This document shows, piece by piece, positions 1 to 13,029 of a stretch of 64,000 bases of DNA. The position numbers were made by a program, and so were the translations under genes. The stretch spans positions 1 to 64,000 of the forward strand of contig ADNK01001017.1 of the NCBI GenBank assembly GCA_000320545.1, read 5' to 3'. Positions within the stretch are counted from its first letter, which is position 1. Each line of letters opens with the position of its first letter. Below the pieces are notes generated by a model. The model had not been told where the DNA came from, ran no database searches, and worked only from the letters and a program-made list of their open reading frames with translations. This DNA is from Bigelowiella natans CCMP2755. Taxonomy: Eukaryota > Cercozoa > Chlorarachniophyceae.

Positions 1-1237
1 GAATGGAACATCACCATTCTCTATTTTCTACAAGTTTGATGATGACAACGACGAACGCCAACTAACGAATGATAGTGTGTTATCACTACCTGCCAGCTAA
101 TGCAAATACGACTACGAGAGGAGGTGATGCTGCATTGTTACAACTATAGGAGAGGAGATTACGCATCGCCATTCTTTGCTCGTTATCATCTTCTTCCTCC
201 CCCTTCTTCTTACCATGATTATCATCATTATCATCATCATTGTCCTGTTGTCGTTATCATATAAATACCTAGATAGTTGGCCTGTACTAGTGGATGGACT
301 CTCGCCTTTTGATAACCAACATCAGATAGCAATAGAAACGATAATACCAATCATATTACGGTACTACCAACTACTAAAAAATTCAGAAAAGAAGAAGAAG
401 AAGAAGAAGAAGAAGAAGAAGAAGCACTAAAGAAAGAATCATCATGCAACTTTCATAGATGCTGTTAATTAATGCCCATAATTTTCATTTTTCGAATTTC
501 TTTCCTTCCTTCCTTCTGCTGCCTTTCTTTCTCCTCCTCCTTCCTCATAAACCAAAGCATACACACACAACAGTATCATCACACATTTACTACCTCAAAG
601 TTGCGGTTGCCAGAAAGTACACCGGCTAGAACCTAAACAACGATAAGATAAAATAGTAATAGGGATAGGAGGAGAGTAATTATTGCACACAAGTTGGAAA
701 TAGTCAATATGGGTGAAGAGGAAATAAGAAAGTGTACCAAGTGATCCGTATACTCACAAAAAAGAAGGGAAGTACGACTGGTAATGATTATTTAGAATAA
801 AATTACAGCAGGATAATATGGAAGATCGAACCACATATAATACAACATCATCTGAGTCGTGACTTACAGGATTTCCTGATTGTTTCCCTTCTCCGGATAC
901 AGCAGCCTCCATTGCGACAGGTTTCAATTCTCCACTATTGCCTAATAATAAGAAGGTGAGAAGGAAGAGAGGACTGCTGCCTATGGAATAATGGGCGACG
1001 TAATATCCATAATCTATTTGTTTTGTTTACCATGTTTCTCTTCGATAATCCATAATCATCATCATCATCATCATGATCTGTTTTGTTTACCGACACAAGT
1101 CATGCAACCGTATCCAGCGACATGAAACCCAAGCTCATCGAGGTATTTTTGAAGGCCTGAAGATGCACGAATCAAACAGCAGCAGCAGCAGCAGCACCGT
1201 AATTAGTAAGTATAGTAGTAGCAGTATTTGAAACTAC

Positions 1238-1279
<42 letters not shown>

Positions 1280-1448
1280 AGTGACTAAATCCTGCTAGTA
1301 CATGCCAACATGAAGAAGAAGAAGAAGAAGAAGAAGGAAAGAGAAGCTACTATCGCTACTAATACTACTAATACTACTAATACTATTTACTACTCATCTG
1401 GTACTTGCAAGCAAGAATCTATCACTTGTTGTTTCGAGACACTCACTA

Positions 1449-1481
<33 letters not shown>

Positions 1482-1594
1482 CGTTATTACTATTATTACC
1501 AGTTGTTTCAAGATAATCCCCAACAACACGAGAGCCTTTTCATATGTAAAGTAAATTACATCATCATGTTGATCAGATTCATTTCCTAACATGA

Positions 1595-1630
<36 letters not shown>

Positions 1631-2416
1631 TCTATCTACACTTCCGTTACCCGGAGAGAGGGAGGTCTTGATGTACGAAGGAACTTTCAATCCAAGCTCA
1701 ACTGCCTGCAGCAAAGAGCAGCAGCAGCAGCAGCACAAAGCATGATCAGGGTGCTCGATGATGACGTGGATGTTGTACAACTTACGTTTTATCACTTCAC
1801 AAAATGATGATGACAAGCGGCATATCACACACACACACACACGCACATACATCTCCTGACCTTCTTTGCTATGAGTCCAGCTGCTATCATCACAGTAGGG
1901 TTGGATGTGTTTGTACAACTCGTGATGGACGCAACCACCACATCTCCATGAGTGATATCAGAAGAAGACAGCTTTGTTGTTGTTGATGATGATGATGATG
2001 AAGGTGAAGGTAATCATAGCCATAGGATGAGAAGGACGACGACGACGAGGAGGAGGAGGAGGAGGAGGCACATGGAAAGTGAAGATGAAGAAGAAGAACA
2101 AACAGCAGCAGCAGCAGAAGAAAAAGAACAACAACAATGAGTGAGTGAGTGAGTGAGTGAGTGAGTGAGAGGAGAAAGGGTTAAGGGTAAAAAGGAACGA
2201 GAGGACTGCTATCAATGTAGCCTACTCACTTATAGCCGTAGTAATTGTAGTAGTTAAAGTAGTAGTAGTAGTAGGAGGAGGAGGAGTAGAACTAGTAGTA
2301 TTGGCAGTGGTAGGTATCAAGAAGCAGATTGTGTTATTATTAAATCATGCAGCAGCAGGAGAGGATGATGGGTAGATGATGACCAACAGCAGCAGCAGAT
2401 ATGTTATCGTACACTA

Positions 2417-2449
<33 letters not shown>

Positions 2450-2661
2450 ATCGTGAGTTGGTGTAGTATTGCTATCAGCATTTCTCTTGGCCACAGTCTC
2501 TGAAATCTGTGAGGCGCAGTGAGTGAGATAGTTCTATCATCACCATCATCATCATCATCATTGTCATCATCACGAAAACCATCACCAGCATAAATGACGA
2601 TGACGGTTACCACTCACGATAAGTAGTTTGATTATAGCTAAAACAATGCTGCTGGTACTAC

Positions 2662-2702
<41 letters not shown>

Positions 2703-2844
2703 AGCCTACTAGATTCTTCCAATTACTGCCTCCTTTTCCAAAGCCTTTGAAACCACCATCGTTGTCCATGCAGCTCTTAAATAAATAATGAGTTGTTAAA
2801 AGATTCAGTTGCGAAATCATCCCCCGTTCAACGTTCCATAACAC

Positions 2845-2876
<32 letters not shown>

Positions 2877-3981
2877 TTGTACGCAAAATAATAGCAGCGT
2901 CTCAAACCTGAAAATCTTGTTTGAGATCAGCAAGAGGTACCCTATCGTGTGGTCGTTTCGGGCCAGACACACTAGGTACTACCGTCTTCAATGATTCCAC
3001 CATTCATTCAAATAGTAGCACTTGTTATTTTGTGTATAAACAAACTAGTACAACAAACTACATATGTTCTTTGCATGCATTTTGTTCTTATGATTGATTG
3101 GTTGATTTACATCATTGGCTGGTTTATTGGTTGATTGGCTATCATGCCTGAGTGGTAATAGCAGCCTCTAGTAGAAAGAACTTACTACCTTTAAGTCGAT
3201 TTCAATAACCTTACTGTACTGTACAGCATCATCAGATTTAGCAGCCCCGTCCTACAATGATCAAAGAATAACATATTCACCTCAATGCTACTACTACTAC
3301 TACTACTACTACTACTGCTACTACTGCTACCACTAAAGCTGCGCAGCCATCTTTCACCTTACAAGAGGAGAAGTCGTTCAATAGCATATTCTCAGCCAAA
3401 TATTTGTGTGCTAACTCGACGGTATCTGGGTTTCTTCCTACGATAGAAGAGAGTATCATCATTAGCGTTCATTTTGAAGAAAATGAAGAAAAAGAAGAAT
3501 AAGGTGCACAAATTCAAGAAAGAATACACTGCGTGTCATATGCTCCTACTGCATGAATTGTACACAAGCACAGTTATACAACTTGCAGTAGTAGTAGTAG
3601 CAGTAGTAATAGTAGTAGTAGTAATACCGGTATGACGGTAGTAGTCGAGAGTGACACTGTCCGGAGGAAAGTAACCCTTAGTACAAATAATGAATAAAAG
3701 AAGTAGCAGCAGTAGAAGTCATTCCTTGTGCTTGTTCTGGACATTGCTCTGCATGATGATTTACTTCTATTTTAACATTATTATCACATCACTTCGTAAA
3801 ATAGTAATAATACCATCGTAGCTCCATACTCTGGGGCCATGTTAGCAATCTAAAACCATATGTTCATTATCACATAAAATGAGAGAAAGAGGAAGAATAA
3901 GAAGAAAAAGGAGAGACTGGCTAGAGGAGGAGGTGTTTGAGGATGAGACGATTTATAAGGAGATGCTAAAACAAAATGATG

Positions 3982-4023
<42 letters not shown>

Positions 4024-4463
4024 CCGTTGCTCGGTCAGCTAGACTTAAGGATTTCACCTGAAATAAGACAAAATATCATGCTCTCGTCCTAAATAAATAC
4101 GTATCATGAAGATGATGATGATATGATCTATGTTGGCACACAAATAGTAAGAATTGTGGTAGTAGTAGTAGTTAGTTTCACACCCACCATCCATCATCAT
4201 CACCATGATTATCATCAACTTACCCCTTCTCCAAAGAACTCGACAAACATGCCAACCACCTTGAGTTAATCAGCAATTATGATCAATAAACATCCCATCA
4301 GAACGACGAACTTGCCGTAGGCACGCTGACTGTGCCTGGCAAGAAGATTCCATCATCATCCTGCTGCTACTGCTACTACTACTATTACTACTCTGCTTCT
4401 TACCCCTTCTTCTCGAAGTGTTTGCACAACCTGAAGGACCTGATCATAGCAGCAATGATGAGA

Positions 4464-4503
<40 letters not shown>

Positions 4504-4577
4504 AAGGAAAGAATAGTCGTCTCGAAACATATGAAGTGATGCAGGATGATAATAGCCCACTATTTGCAGTAGTGTAT

Positions 4578-4612
<35 letters not shown>

Positions 4613-6479
4613 AATATTACCAGATCTGTTGCCATAACACCCTCCACCAATTCTCCTGTAAGTCGTACCTGTGCAGCATGATGCATCATCATGATCACGA
4701 CGATCACCGGATTCGAGGAGGGAGAAGGAGGATTTTAGTACAGAAGAGAATATGTATAACATCTTACGTACAAACAAAGAAATAAAAGAGTAGATGATGA
4801 TGATGATGATGATTTGTTGTTGCATGCTCTTTCTTCCTCTTCCTCCTCCTCCTTTTCTCCAAGTTCTTATTTTCATGTATTTTTTCTCCAGCTCAGCTCT
4901 ACTACTATTACTACTACTCCTACTATTACTACTACTAGTAGTAATAGTCTCGATATTAATATGCATTATTTTTATTTGCTGATAACAACCCCAAGAACTC
5001 GTGGAAGTGGCATGACGATCGCTTGTCCTGTGGTGGTGGTGGTGGCGTCGTTAAATTATTCATAATCACGGATATGATGATGGCCACAATCATATGATGA
5101 TGATGATGATGATGATAATGATGATGATAATGATAAGAAGATGATACATTTTTGGCATGCTATTATCCAAATAAGCACGTACTACTACTACTACTACTAC
5201 AACTACAACTACTATTATTTGAGTGAGTAATAGTACCAAGAATAACTGATAGAGCTTCGATACCACCCACACCCCATCCAACGACGCCTTTTATGATGCG
5301 TATATTATCAAATTATTGTTTGTCATCAGTATTATCTTCTTCTTCTCCTATTCATCGTCAGCATCATCATCTCCATTTCTAATGCAACCATCTCCCTCCA
5401 TTTGACTACTACACTGAACTCTGAATTATATGAAGTATTCACTTTCTCTCCTTCTCCTCTAAAGAACAAAGAAGTGCTACTTTTACTATTACAGACTAGC
5501 ACTGGTAGTATTTACTTATATTGGTGTTACCAAGGCCGTTCACCATAGTGCTGTGAGAATCCGTACCCACCATTGAGTCAGGAAATATCTAAAGGAAGAA
5601 CACCAGAAGAAGGAGCTCAAGAAGGAGGACAATTAACACAAAGAAAACCACTCTGATCATCCTCTTCCCTCCCTCCCTTCCTTCCCCTTTTCTCTTCTTG
5701 AGGAGGAGAAGCTTCCTTGCAATATAAAGAGCATGCATTCATTGATTGAAATACCAGATTTGAAGGTGACTTAGCTTCGAAGATGCACCGGGACAAATAC
5801 TCCAAGTTTACCTTTTTATGGTAATAATGTTGTGGATTAACAGCAAACAGAACAATAACAATATAAAAGAGAAGAAGAAAAGGAGGAAGAACAAACTATG
5901 ATGATGGCTCTCAAGTAAGTAATTGCTGCATGCTGCCGTAATGCTGCTGCTGCTGCTACTAATACTAGAAAGGAGCTAGCTACTACATATATTTATTATT
6001 ATTATTACTACTACTACTACTACCACCTCAATCATACTTTGCTCACTGAGTTACGATCATGTTGATGCTATTACTTTACTTACTTACACTAGTACCACAC
6101 TTCCCCCTTCCCCTTCTCCTCCTCCTCCTCCTCCTCCTCCTCCTCCTCCTCCTCCTGCGACCAATACTTCTCCCATCCATTTGATTTCTTACTTGATGGA
6201 TGATACCAGTACCAGGAGGAACAACGGTCAGATTCTCGAATGCCTAAGAACAAGAACACGTAGAAGGAGGGGGGGGAGGAGGAAGGGAAAGAGGAGCTGT
6301 GATCATCAATTATCATCTTATATTCCTTCATTCCATCTTTTGCTGCAACTGCTTGTTTGTTTATCAATACACTACTACTACTACTACTACTACTACTATC
6401 AATACTATGCGAAATAACAATACACTACTACTACTACTACTACTACTACTATCAATACTATGCGAAATAACAAGTGCCA

Positions 6480-6520
<41 letters not shown>

Positions 6521-6690
6521 CTGGTACGTACTACTACTCATGTGGATTATTCTTTAGTACTTGCTTTCCTACTCGTGTCACAAACACTTGTTATTTATCA
6601 ATAAATCCTCTCTACTTCTGCTACTACTCGTTGCCGGCTACTTAGCCTCATAATGATGATAATAATGAGATTGTTATTCCCTTGATTATC

Positions 6691-6724
<34 letters not shown>

Positions 6725-7157
6725 CTGAGAAGCCCATTTAAAAAGGGCAAAGCGCTACAGCAAGCAAAGAGAAGAGTATCAGGTTATGCTGATGAATAAC
6801 GTCCTTGTTGTCATCATCAGCGTGGAGCAGCAGCTTGCAGCATATCTCTTCGTTCTCATCATCATCATCATCATCATCATCATTATCAGTTATCAATAAC
6901 AACGTATAATAAATCTTTGATAGTATTATTAAGATACCATACTTGCTGCTCATTCTTCATTTTAATTACATGCATTATTGTCATTAAGATGAGGCGAGTG
7001 AATATACCCAAAAAAGAAGGAACAAGAGTAGTTTTAAGAACATTTAAGCAGCCATCACCTCTTCATTTCTTTCAAATTCCTTCTTCATATTAATTTGTAA
7101 CGCCTTAGATGAAGAGAAATAATTACACAAAGAATCACACACTATCAAAACAGAAAG

Positions 7158-7200
<43 letters not shown>

Positions 7201-8372
7201 GTCACAGCAGTCCTCTCCTTAATCACAGAGAAGCTGTACTGATGCTACTGCAGCACCTACCTACTTACCTACCTACCTACCTCTGAGTATGACTAACTAA
7301 CTGCTATGTGAAACACACCTTATTATTCTGTGTCATTTTCTACTGTTTCTTCTTCTTCTTATTATTATTATTGCTCTCTGCTGTTATCTTCTTCTATTGC
7401 ACTTAATAGATGATCTCTCTTTTATTTGACTCTCTCTCCTGTTACATTTGCTGATCCTGATGCGTCCGCAATGATGGAATGGTCAATCACCAAATCAACT
7501 GGAACCTACATGTCAGTCATTGTTGTTATTAAAGAAGAAGAAAGATTGAATGTTGTGGTTACATAATACACATACATACAGCATCAAAGAATCATCGTTA
7601 TGCAACATATCAGAGTGGTTAAGCTTATGACCAATGGATTCACTGACGCAGGATCAGCTCCAAGCTTAGATACACTTTCGCGCATTGCCTAGGAAGAAAT
7701 ATTATATCAATTTATCATAGCATTTATGATGACCAGGAGGAGGAAGAAGAAGAATAAGAATAAGAAGAAGGCCACGAAAAACAACACGGGCGAGCAATTA
7801 AAGCAACAACTATGCGATTGAAGCGATTCCTTTCATGCATTTTTAACTTCTCATTATTCATCTTTTTGTGGTTTCAAAGTTTATTGATTTCGCTTTCTCT
7901 TTTTCCTCCTCCTCCTCCTTGTTGTTATTGTTGTTTATTACAGCAAGATCCATGAGACAGGGTCCTCCAGACATGTCTTGCATGATAACACGTGCTGGCT
8001 TGAAAGGGACTTCCGATTCTAACAAACATAATAATAAGAAACCACAACAATAACATCGAATAATAACATTATATATCATCTTTAACAGCATGCTACTTCC
8101 AGAGCTTCTATCACTCCTCCTCCTCCTCTACTACTAGTAGTAATTGGAATCATTCTCCACTTGAATCATCATCCCAACAATCGGTACAACAACCATAAAT
8201 CACTCATTACGATCATGATGACGACAACGACGACGATCATGACGATAACTGATAACTGATGGATCGTTGCCACAACCATGAGCTCTTCTAACAAGTTCCA
8301 CGAAATACGAGTACTTACTTCCAGCTCTTTCAGCCCAATTCAATATAGCGTGGACATCTTCTTGGCGAACAG

Positions 8373-8445
<73 letters not shown>

Positions 8446-9120
8446 GTAGGATGCGATGATTGCCATAATATCTTCCAATGACGATGGTATTAGGGGTAGT
8501 GCTTTCTTTAAATGAAGGAAAAGAAGAAACATCCGATACACATGAAGTAATAACTGTCTAGGTGTATGCATGTACTACTTTAGTACCTTTTCATCGCAAT
8601 TTCGAATCGCTGATTCCAAAAGCACACGAATGCAGAAGGGCAATGATTTGATCTGAAACGATGTTGTAAGGCCAAAGAGTATAAACAAACAGTAAAGCTA
8701 TTTCTCACAATAATATGAACTTTGCCTGGAAGAAATAGGCTTGTAAATAAAATTGATTCAACAGATACCTTATCCCCCTCCCCAAGGCAATCAAGGGAGA
8801 AATATTGCCTGCAAAACAGTATTTACGGAACAGAATTTCGTTATTGCAGTTGTAAACTCTAGTTTATATAATGCGAAAATTCCTGTGCTTGTCATCATCT
8901 ACAACCTAGTTTTAGTGTCCGTGTTGATCTCCTTGACACACTCTTTGAAGGGGTGATCCTTGAAACCTGCTTCTTCGCCATGACTGCTCGAAAGGTTTCG
9001 AACTCGAATTGCATTTACTTGTGAGCCAAGGCGGCTGCCAATCACATTGATGTTTGAGCTAAGTCTCTGGCGTAGTAGTCCTTTTGCTGAGTAGGATCGA
9101 AACCACACCTGGGAGGCCAT
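1..9120 (-). CDS. Aconitate hydratase, AcnA/IRP1 type, mitochondrial; 3' end outside window
   Basis: Iron-sulfur enzyme interconverting citrate and isocitrate in the TCA cycle. The ATG at 9120 opens a basic, Ser-rich mitochondrial-type leader ([16 protein letters not shown]). Exons on the minus strand that I could read: 8906-9120, 8587-8652 ([19 protein letters not shown]), 8319-8373, 7942-8018 ([17 protein letters not shown]), 7632-7688, 7446-7505 ([18 protein letters not shown]), 7059-7103, 6725-6754, 6193-6243, 5755-5811, 5531-5588 ([17 protein letters not shown]), 5237-5287, 4990-5027, 4621-4668, 4404-4439, 4224-4259, 4025-4057, 3814-3849, 3628-3676, 3358-3437, 3189-3251, 2908-2985, 2710-2775, 1861-1971 ([10 protein letters not shown], cluster Cys), 1651-1705, 1500-1535, 1091-1156 (GYGCMTCVG, the other two cluster Cys), 868-941, 594-632, 269-305 and 90-129. 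About the first two thirds of the usual ~900 residues is present. The joins after exon 1 and between 2710 and 1971 are unresolved. Plants also use this type in mitochondria. Confidence 0.93.
1240..1628. repeat. Two (CA)n tracts flanking an aconitase exon
   Basis: A (CA)n tract at 1240-1274 and another at about 1597-1628 lie in the introns on either side of the 36-nt exon 1500-1535. A (TAT/ATT)n tract at about 1450-1482 adjoins that exon's donor side. Confidence 0.9.
3983..4021. repeat. (TA)n tract in aconitase intron
   Basis: A pure alternating TA run of about 39 bases ends a few bases from the donor of the 33-nt exon 4025-4057. Confidence 0.9.
6365..6474. repeat. 53-bp tandem duplication containing (CTA)n
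   Basis: The segment from the (ACT)n tract to ATCAATACTATGCGAAATAA is present twice in a row; the second copy starts 53 bases after the first (ACTATGCG at 6404 and 6457). It lies in an aconitase intron and is followed by a (CA)n tract at about 6484-6520. Confidence 0.9.
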
Positions 9121-9695
9121 CGTCGGCAATTGTGGAGGGGGTCGACGTGTCGTTCGTCCCTAGCTTTGGGTGCCGATAGTAGTCACAGATCATCGGAACC
9201 CAGCTCATAACAAACCGAATACATCACAACGGAAATGTCATGCATTTTTATGTTGCGACAGGTGAGTATTTACTCCTCAAACCTTCGGGGAATTTTAGCT
9301 TGACGGTCAATTCGGCGATTTCTGGAGAAAATTCCCATGAGCAAAGTCGTTGTAAATAGCCGGAATCCCCATACTTATTCCAAATATGAATTGAATTGGC
9401 CTTGATTTCTGGACAGTCGTTGTCGAAAGATTGAATGATGGAGGTATCGGAAATCCTATGATAGCTTTGACAAGGGCTAGGAATTGTAAGGAGGAAATGT
9501 AGGATAAATCATAGGTGCGTCAATGGTAATACGATGTCTCTGGGTACGTACCTCTCGGATAAACGGCGTTCGGGATTGAAGTACCAACTGGGTGATATCC
9601 CACACACCATCACAATAACCCACCAAGGGGAGAAAGGCAGGGGGTACTTCGAGAAACAACAACAACAAGAACAAGTCAACAACAGGAGCTTCTTT
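9121..9695. other. Divergent intergenic region, aconitase/purM
   Basis: Head-to-head gap of 575 bases, presumed to hold both promoters. A consensus donor (GACAG|GTGAGT) at 9261 on the plus strand and a possible acceptor (ACAACAG) at about 9684 suggest a 5'-UTR intron in the purM transcript. The minus strand has an open stretch over about 9268-9480 with protein-like composition (see findings). I saw no clear TATA box. Confidence 0.5.
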
Positions 9696-10184
9696 ATGTC
9701 TGAACAAAAAAAAGACTTATTATACAATCAGCGTGGTGTCTCTGCAGATAAAGAGGTAGCGAGATCATAGAATGTGGAAATGATTCAACACAATCTGAAA
9801 TCATCGCTTCTTCTTCTTCTTCTCCTTCTTCTTCTTCTTCTTCTTCTTCTTCTTCTTCTTCTTCTTCTTCTTCTTCTTCTTCTTCTTCTGCTTCTTCATT
9901 GTTGTAGGATGTCCATAACGCTATTAAAAATATTGACAAAGGACTTTTCCCGAAAGCTTTCTGCAAGGTTGTTGCTGATTCATCCTCTTCTTGCATTGCT
10001 TTGTGCTCCTCCTCCTGCTGCTGCTACTGCTGCATTTTGTATCATCATCATCATCATCACTATTGTGCTTTGTTGATGCATGCAAATAATGTGGGATTGA
10101 TCAACCGTACTGCGTGCTGCGTGTAGATCGTACCAGACTACCTGGGAGGAGATGAAAAATACTGCATTGTAATGCATGCAGACG

Positions 10185-10220
<36 letters not shown>

Positions 10221-11015
10221 CACCTACGTGTACCTACATCATTCTATGATCTTCATATATTGTGTATGGAAATAGAAAGAGAGCACTACGAGGTGGGTGG
10301 TGGTGGTGGTGGTGGTGGAGGAGGTGGTGACAATTATCATTCCACTCGGGACATTCGGGACATTCCTACTCTTTTCCCATGTCCTTACGATGATTAATAC
10401 CTCATCATCACAATTGCTATCATCATCATCATCATCATCATCATCAAATAAACTGGCATTAGGTGCTGGGACTAAGTCGTCTCTGGCTTACATGTACTGG
10501 AAGGAGACGGGTGACCTTAGCGTATGGACTGGGATTGCTCAGGACGCTATCATCATGAATACAGACGACCTTCTATGCGTTGGAGCAACTGACAATATTC
10601 TCCTCTCTAGTACAATTGGTACTATCATGGCATCGTCCACCATTACTTGATCATATGATGCTGCTACTGTGCTGTACTGACAATCAAAATGAGGAGGAGG
10701 GAATAAAGAGGATTGGTTGATAATCGCACATCTTCATGAATTGGTTCTTTTGTTTTTGGCTTCTGTATTAGGCCGCAACAAAGGCCTCATTACTGGGGAA
10801 GTTGTAGCAGCGCTGATAAACGGCACTGAATCAGTTCTGAAGATGCTGAGAGAATGCGGAATGAACATCATTTCCACTGGTGGTGAGACTGCCGATGTTG
10901 GGGATTTAGTGCGCACTGTTATCGTCGATTCTACTGTGGTTTGCCGTATGAGGCGTGATCAAGTCATTGATAACGCGTAAGTGTCAATAACCTAACTAGT
11001 ATGCGGAAGAAGAAT

Positions 11016-11046
<31 letters not shown>

Positions 11047-11676
11047 AAGAGAATCCTTGATATGACAGCCTTCTCCTTCTTCTTTGTTGTTTGTTGTGTT
11101 ATTGTTGTTGTTGTTGCAGAAATATTGCAGTCGGAGATGTGATCGTTGGTCTTGCTTCCTATGGACAAGCAAAATACGAGAATGCGTATAATGGAGGTTT
11201 CTTCTTTTTCCTTTTATTATTGATTTAACCCTCCTCCTACTCATCGTCATCACCATCATCATCATCATATATGCTGGTTTTCACATATATAAGTGAAAGA
11301 GAGAGAGGGGGGGGGGGGGGAGGGTGAGAGAGAAAGAGCATTTTATAATATTCTTTCGTTGTATATGTTGATGTGTTGCAAATTGTTTGAAAATGGTCAG
11401 TGTTTCTGAACGTTCTCCCTCCTCCCTCCCCTTCCCATGTGATGCTGCTGCAATCATCGTGATAGGAATGGGCAGCAACGGCCTAACAAGTGCAAGACAC
11501 GATGTCTTCAATAACTACCTATGCCAAAAGTTTCCTGAAAGCTTCGATGTAAGAAGAAGAAAAAGAAAATGATGACTGTATTGATGAATGATGATGATGA
11601 TGGAAAGATAATGGATTGTGACGATGACACTGGATGCTATTAATGTTAAATGTACACGGGGATCATTATGAAAAAT

Positions 11677-11724
<48 letters not shown>

Positions 11725-12013
11725 ATACATATAATATATATAATATGTCTCCCTCTCTAGCATTTTCTCTTCGCAGTCGTCTGCTTTGTGTCTTTGTGAG
11801 CTTAAGCGTTATCAAGTAGTCCTCCTCCGTTTAAGAAGAAAATGGAGTTTGTTGATCTACTGTTGTTCTCTTACAGTGTGATATCTGTATGCGTGTGTGG
11901 TGGTGGAACGTCGTTGCTTTTGGTAGCCTTCTCTGTCGAAGGATGTAGTTTATTGTGGAGATCAAAAACTCACGGATAAAGTCTCAATAGGCAATGGAAA
12001 AGAGGTACCATTT

Positions 12014-12055
<42 letters not shown>

Positions 12056-13029
12056 GTGTGTGTGTGTGTATTAATTTACACTAAGGGGATGATAATGAGG
12101 ATGATGATAATGAGGAATATTCTACTGACGAAGAAGAGTTCCCAGCATTTTATCACCGCACATTTACCTTCTTCACATGTCTTTTTCCTCCTCCTCCTCC
12201 ACCTCCTCCTCCTCCTCATCATCATCATCATCACAGATGGATGCAGGAAAGCTAGTGCTATCACCTACTAGAACATACGCTCCTATCATTGCAAAGCTTC
12301 TAAAGAAGCACAGGTACTACACTGCCTGCTGCACTACTACTACTACTACTACTACTACTACATAAGTACATCTGATGATTCTCATGTGTGTGTTTCCAGA
12401 AAAGATATCCATGGCATGATTCATTGTAGCGGAGGTGCACAGACGAAGATTCTCCATTTTGCAAGTAAGTAACAGTAGTAGTAGTAGTCGTAGTAGTAGT
12501 ATGAGTAATTGTAACCACATCACAGTACTAGCATCACTGACACAAATTAGGTACAATCTTCTTATAGTAGCCACTATGATGGATATTGTAGTTGCAGTTT
12601 GTTTCGACGAGGCTTTGAAACAAATGATGCCGCTTTAATACTTTTAATATCAATCTCTCTCTTTTTCTCTCTCTCTGCTCTTTCTCTGGATATACAAAAT
12701 ATATATTTCTTTATGTGTGTGTTTGTGTTGATGCACGTACAAACAAAGGTGACAACCACCATGTGATCAAAGACAAGTTGTTCGCGGTACCTCCATTATT
12801 CAAGCTTATTCAAGAGCAGAGCAAAACGGATTGGAAAGAGATGTATAAGGTCTTCAATATGGGGCATCGAATGGAGCTATACGTCAAAGAAGAACTAGCG
12901 GCTGAGATCATTTCTGTTTCCAAGTCATTTGGGGTTGACGCCCAAATTGTTGGACGAGTGGAAAAATCGAAAACGGGCAAAAAACACCTGACAATCAAGA
13001 GCGAAAATGGAACGTTTGAGTATTCTTAG
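9696..13029 (+). CDS. purM: Phosphoribosylformylglycinamidine cyclo-ligase (AIR synthase), Bacteroidota-like
   Basis: Catalyses ATP-dependent ring closure of FGAM to AIR, step 5 of de novo purine synthesis. Eleven exons: 9696-9755, 9908-9967, 10127-10184, 10463-10618, 10772-10976, 11120-11196, 11466-11548, 11927-12004, 12237-12313, 12400-12464 and 12749-13029. They sum to 1200 nt and encode 399 residues in frame. Diagnostic stretches: LLYNQRGVSADKE at the N terminus, MHADGAGTKSSLAYMYW (nucleotide-binding region), STGGETADVGDLVRT, GGMGSNGLTSARHDVF, and near the C terminus VFNMGHRMELYV. From memory of the family, this length and these motifs fit the form found in Bacteroidota rather than the E. 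coli or plant form, or the fused animal enzyme. The ATG at 9696 gives a start like the bacterial proteins, with no obvious targeting leader. The donor after 9967 (GTTGTT) is weak. Confidence 0.94.
9806..9899. repeat. (CTT)n tract in purM intron 1
   Basis: About 90 bases of near-perfect CTT repeat fill the pyrimidine-rich 3' half of intron 1, just upstream of the acceptor at 9907. Confidence 0.92.
12016..12070. repeat. (CA)n-(TG)n inverted repeat in purM intron 8
   Basis: A run of CA dinucleotides passes directly through CATG into a TG run. It is therefore self-complementary and could fold as a hairpin in DNA or pre-mRNA. Confidence 0.88.

Noticed and set aside
2140-2190. GAGTGAGTGAG and GGGTTAAGGGTAA as telomere-like repeats
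   Set aside because: A short (GAGT)n microsatellite beside one chance GGGTTAAGGG; no tandem TTAGGG-type array.
7605-7640. GAGTGGTTAAGC resembling the start of a Ser or Leu tRNA
   Set aside because: It overlaps the end of an aconitase exon and its donor, and no T-loop consensus follows.
9694-9996. Poly-Glu minus-strand frame and poly-Leu plus-strand frame at 9.7-10.1 kb
   Set aside because: Both come from the (CTT)n tract in purM intron 1; the real reading is two short purM exons on either side.
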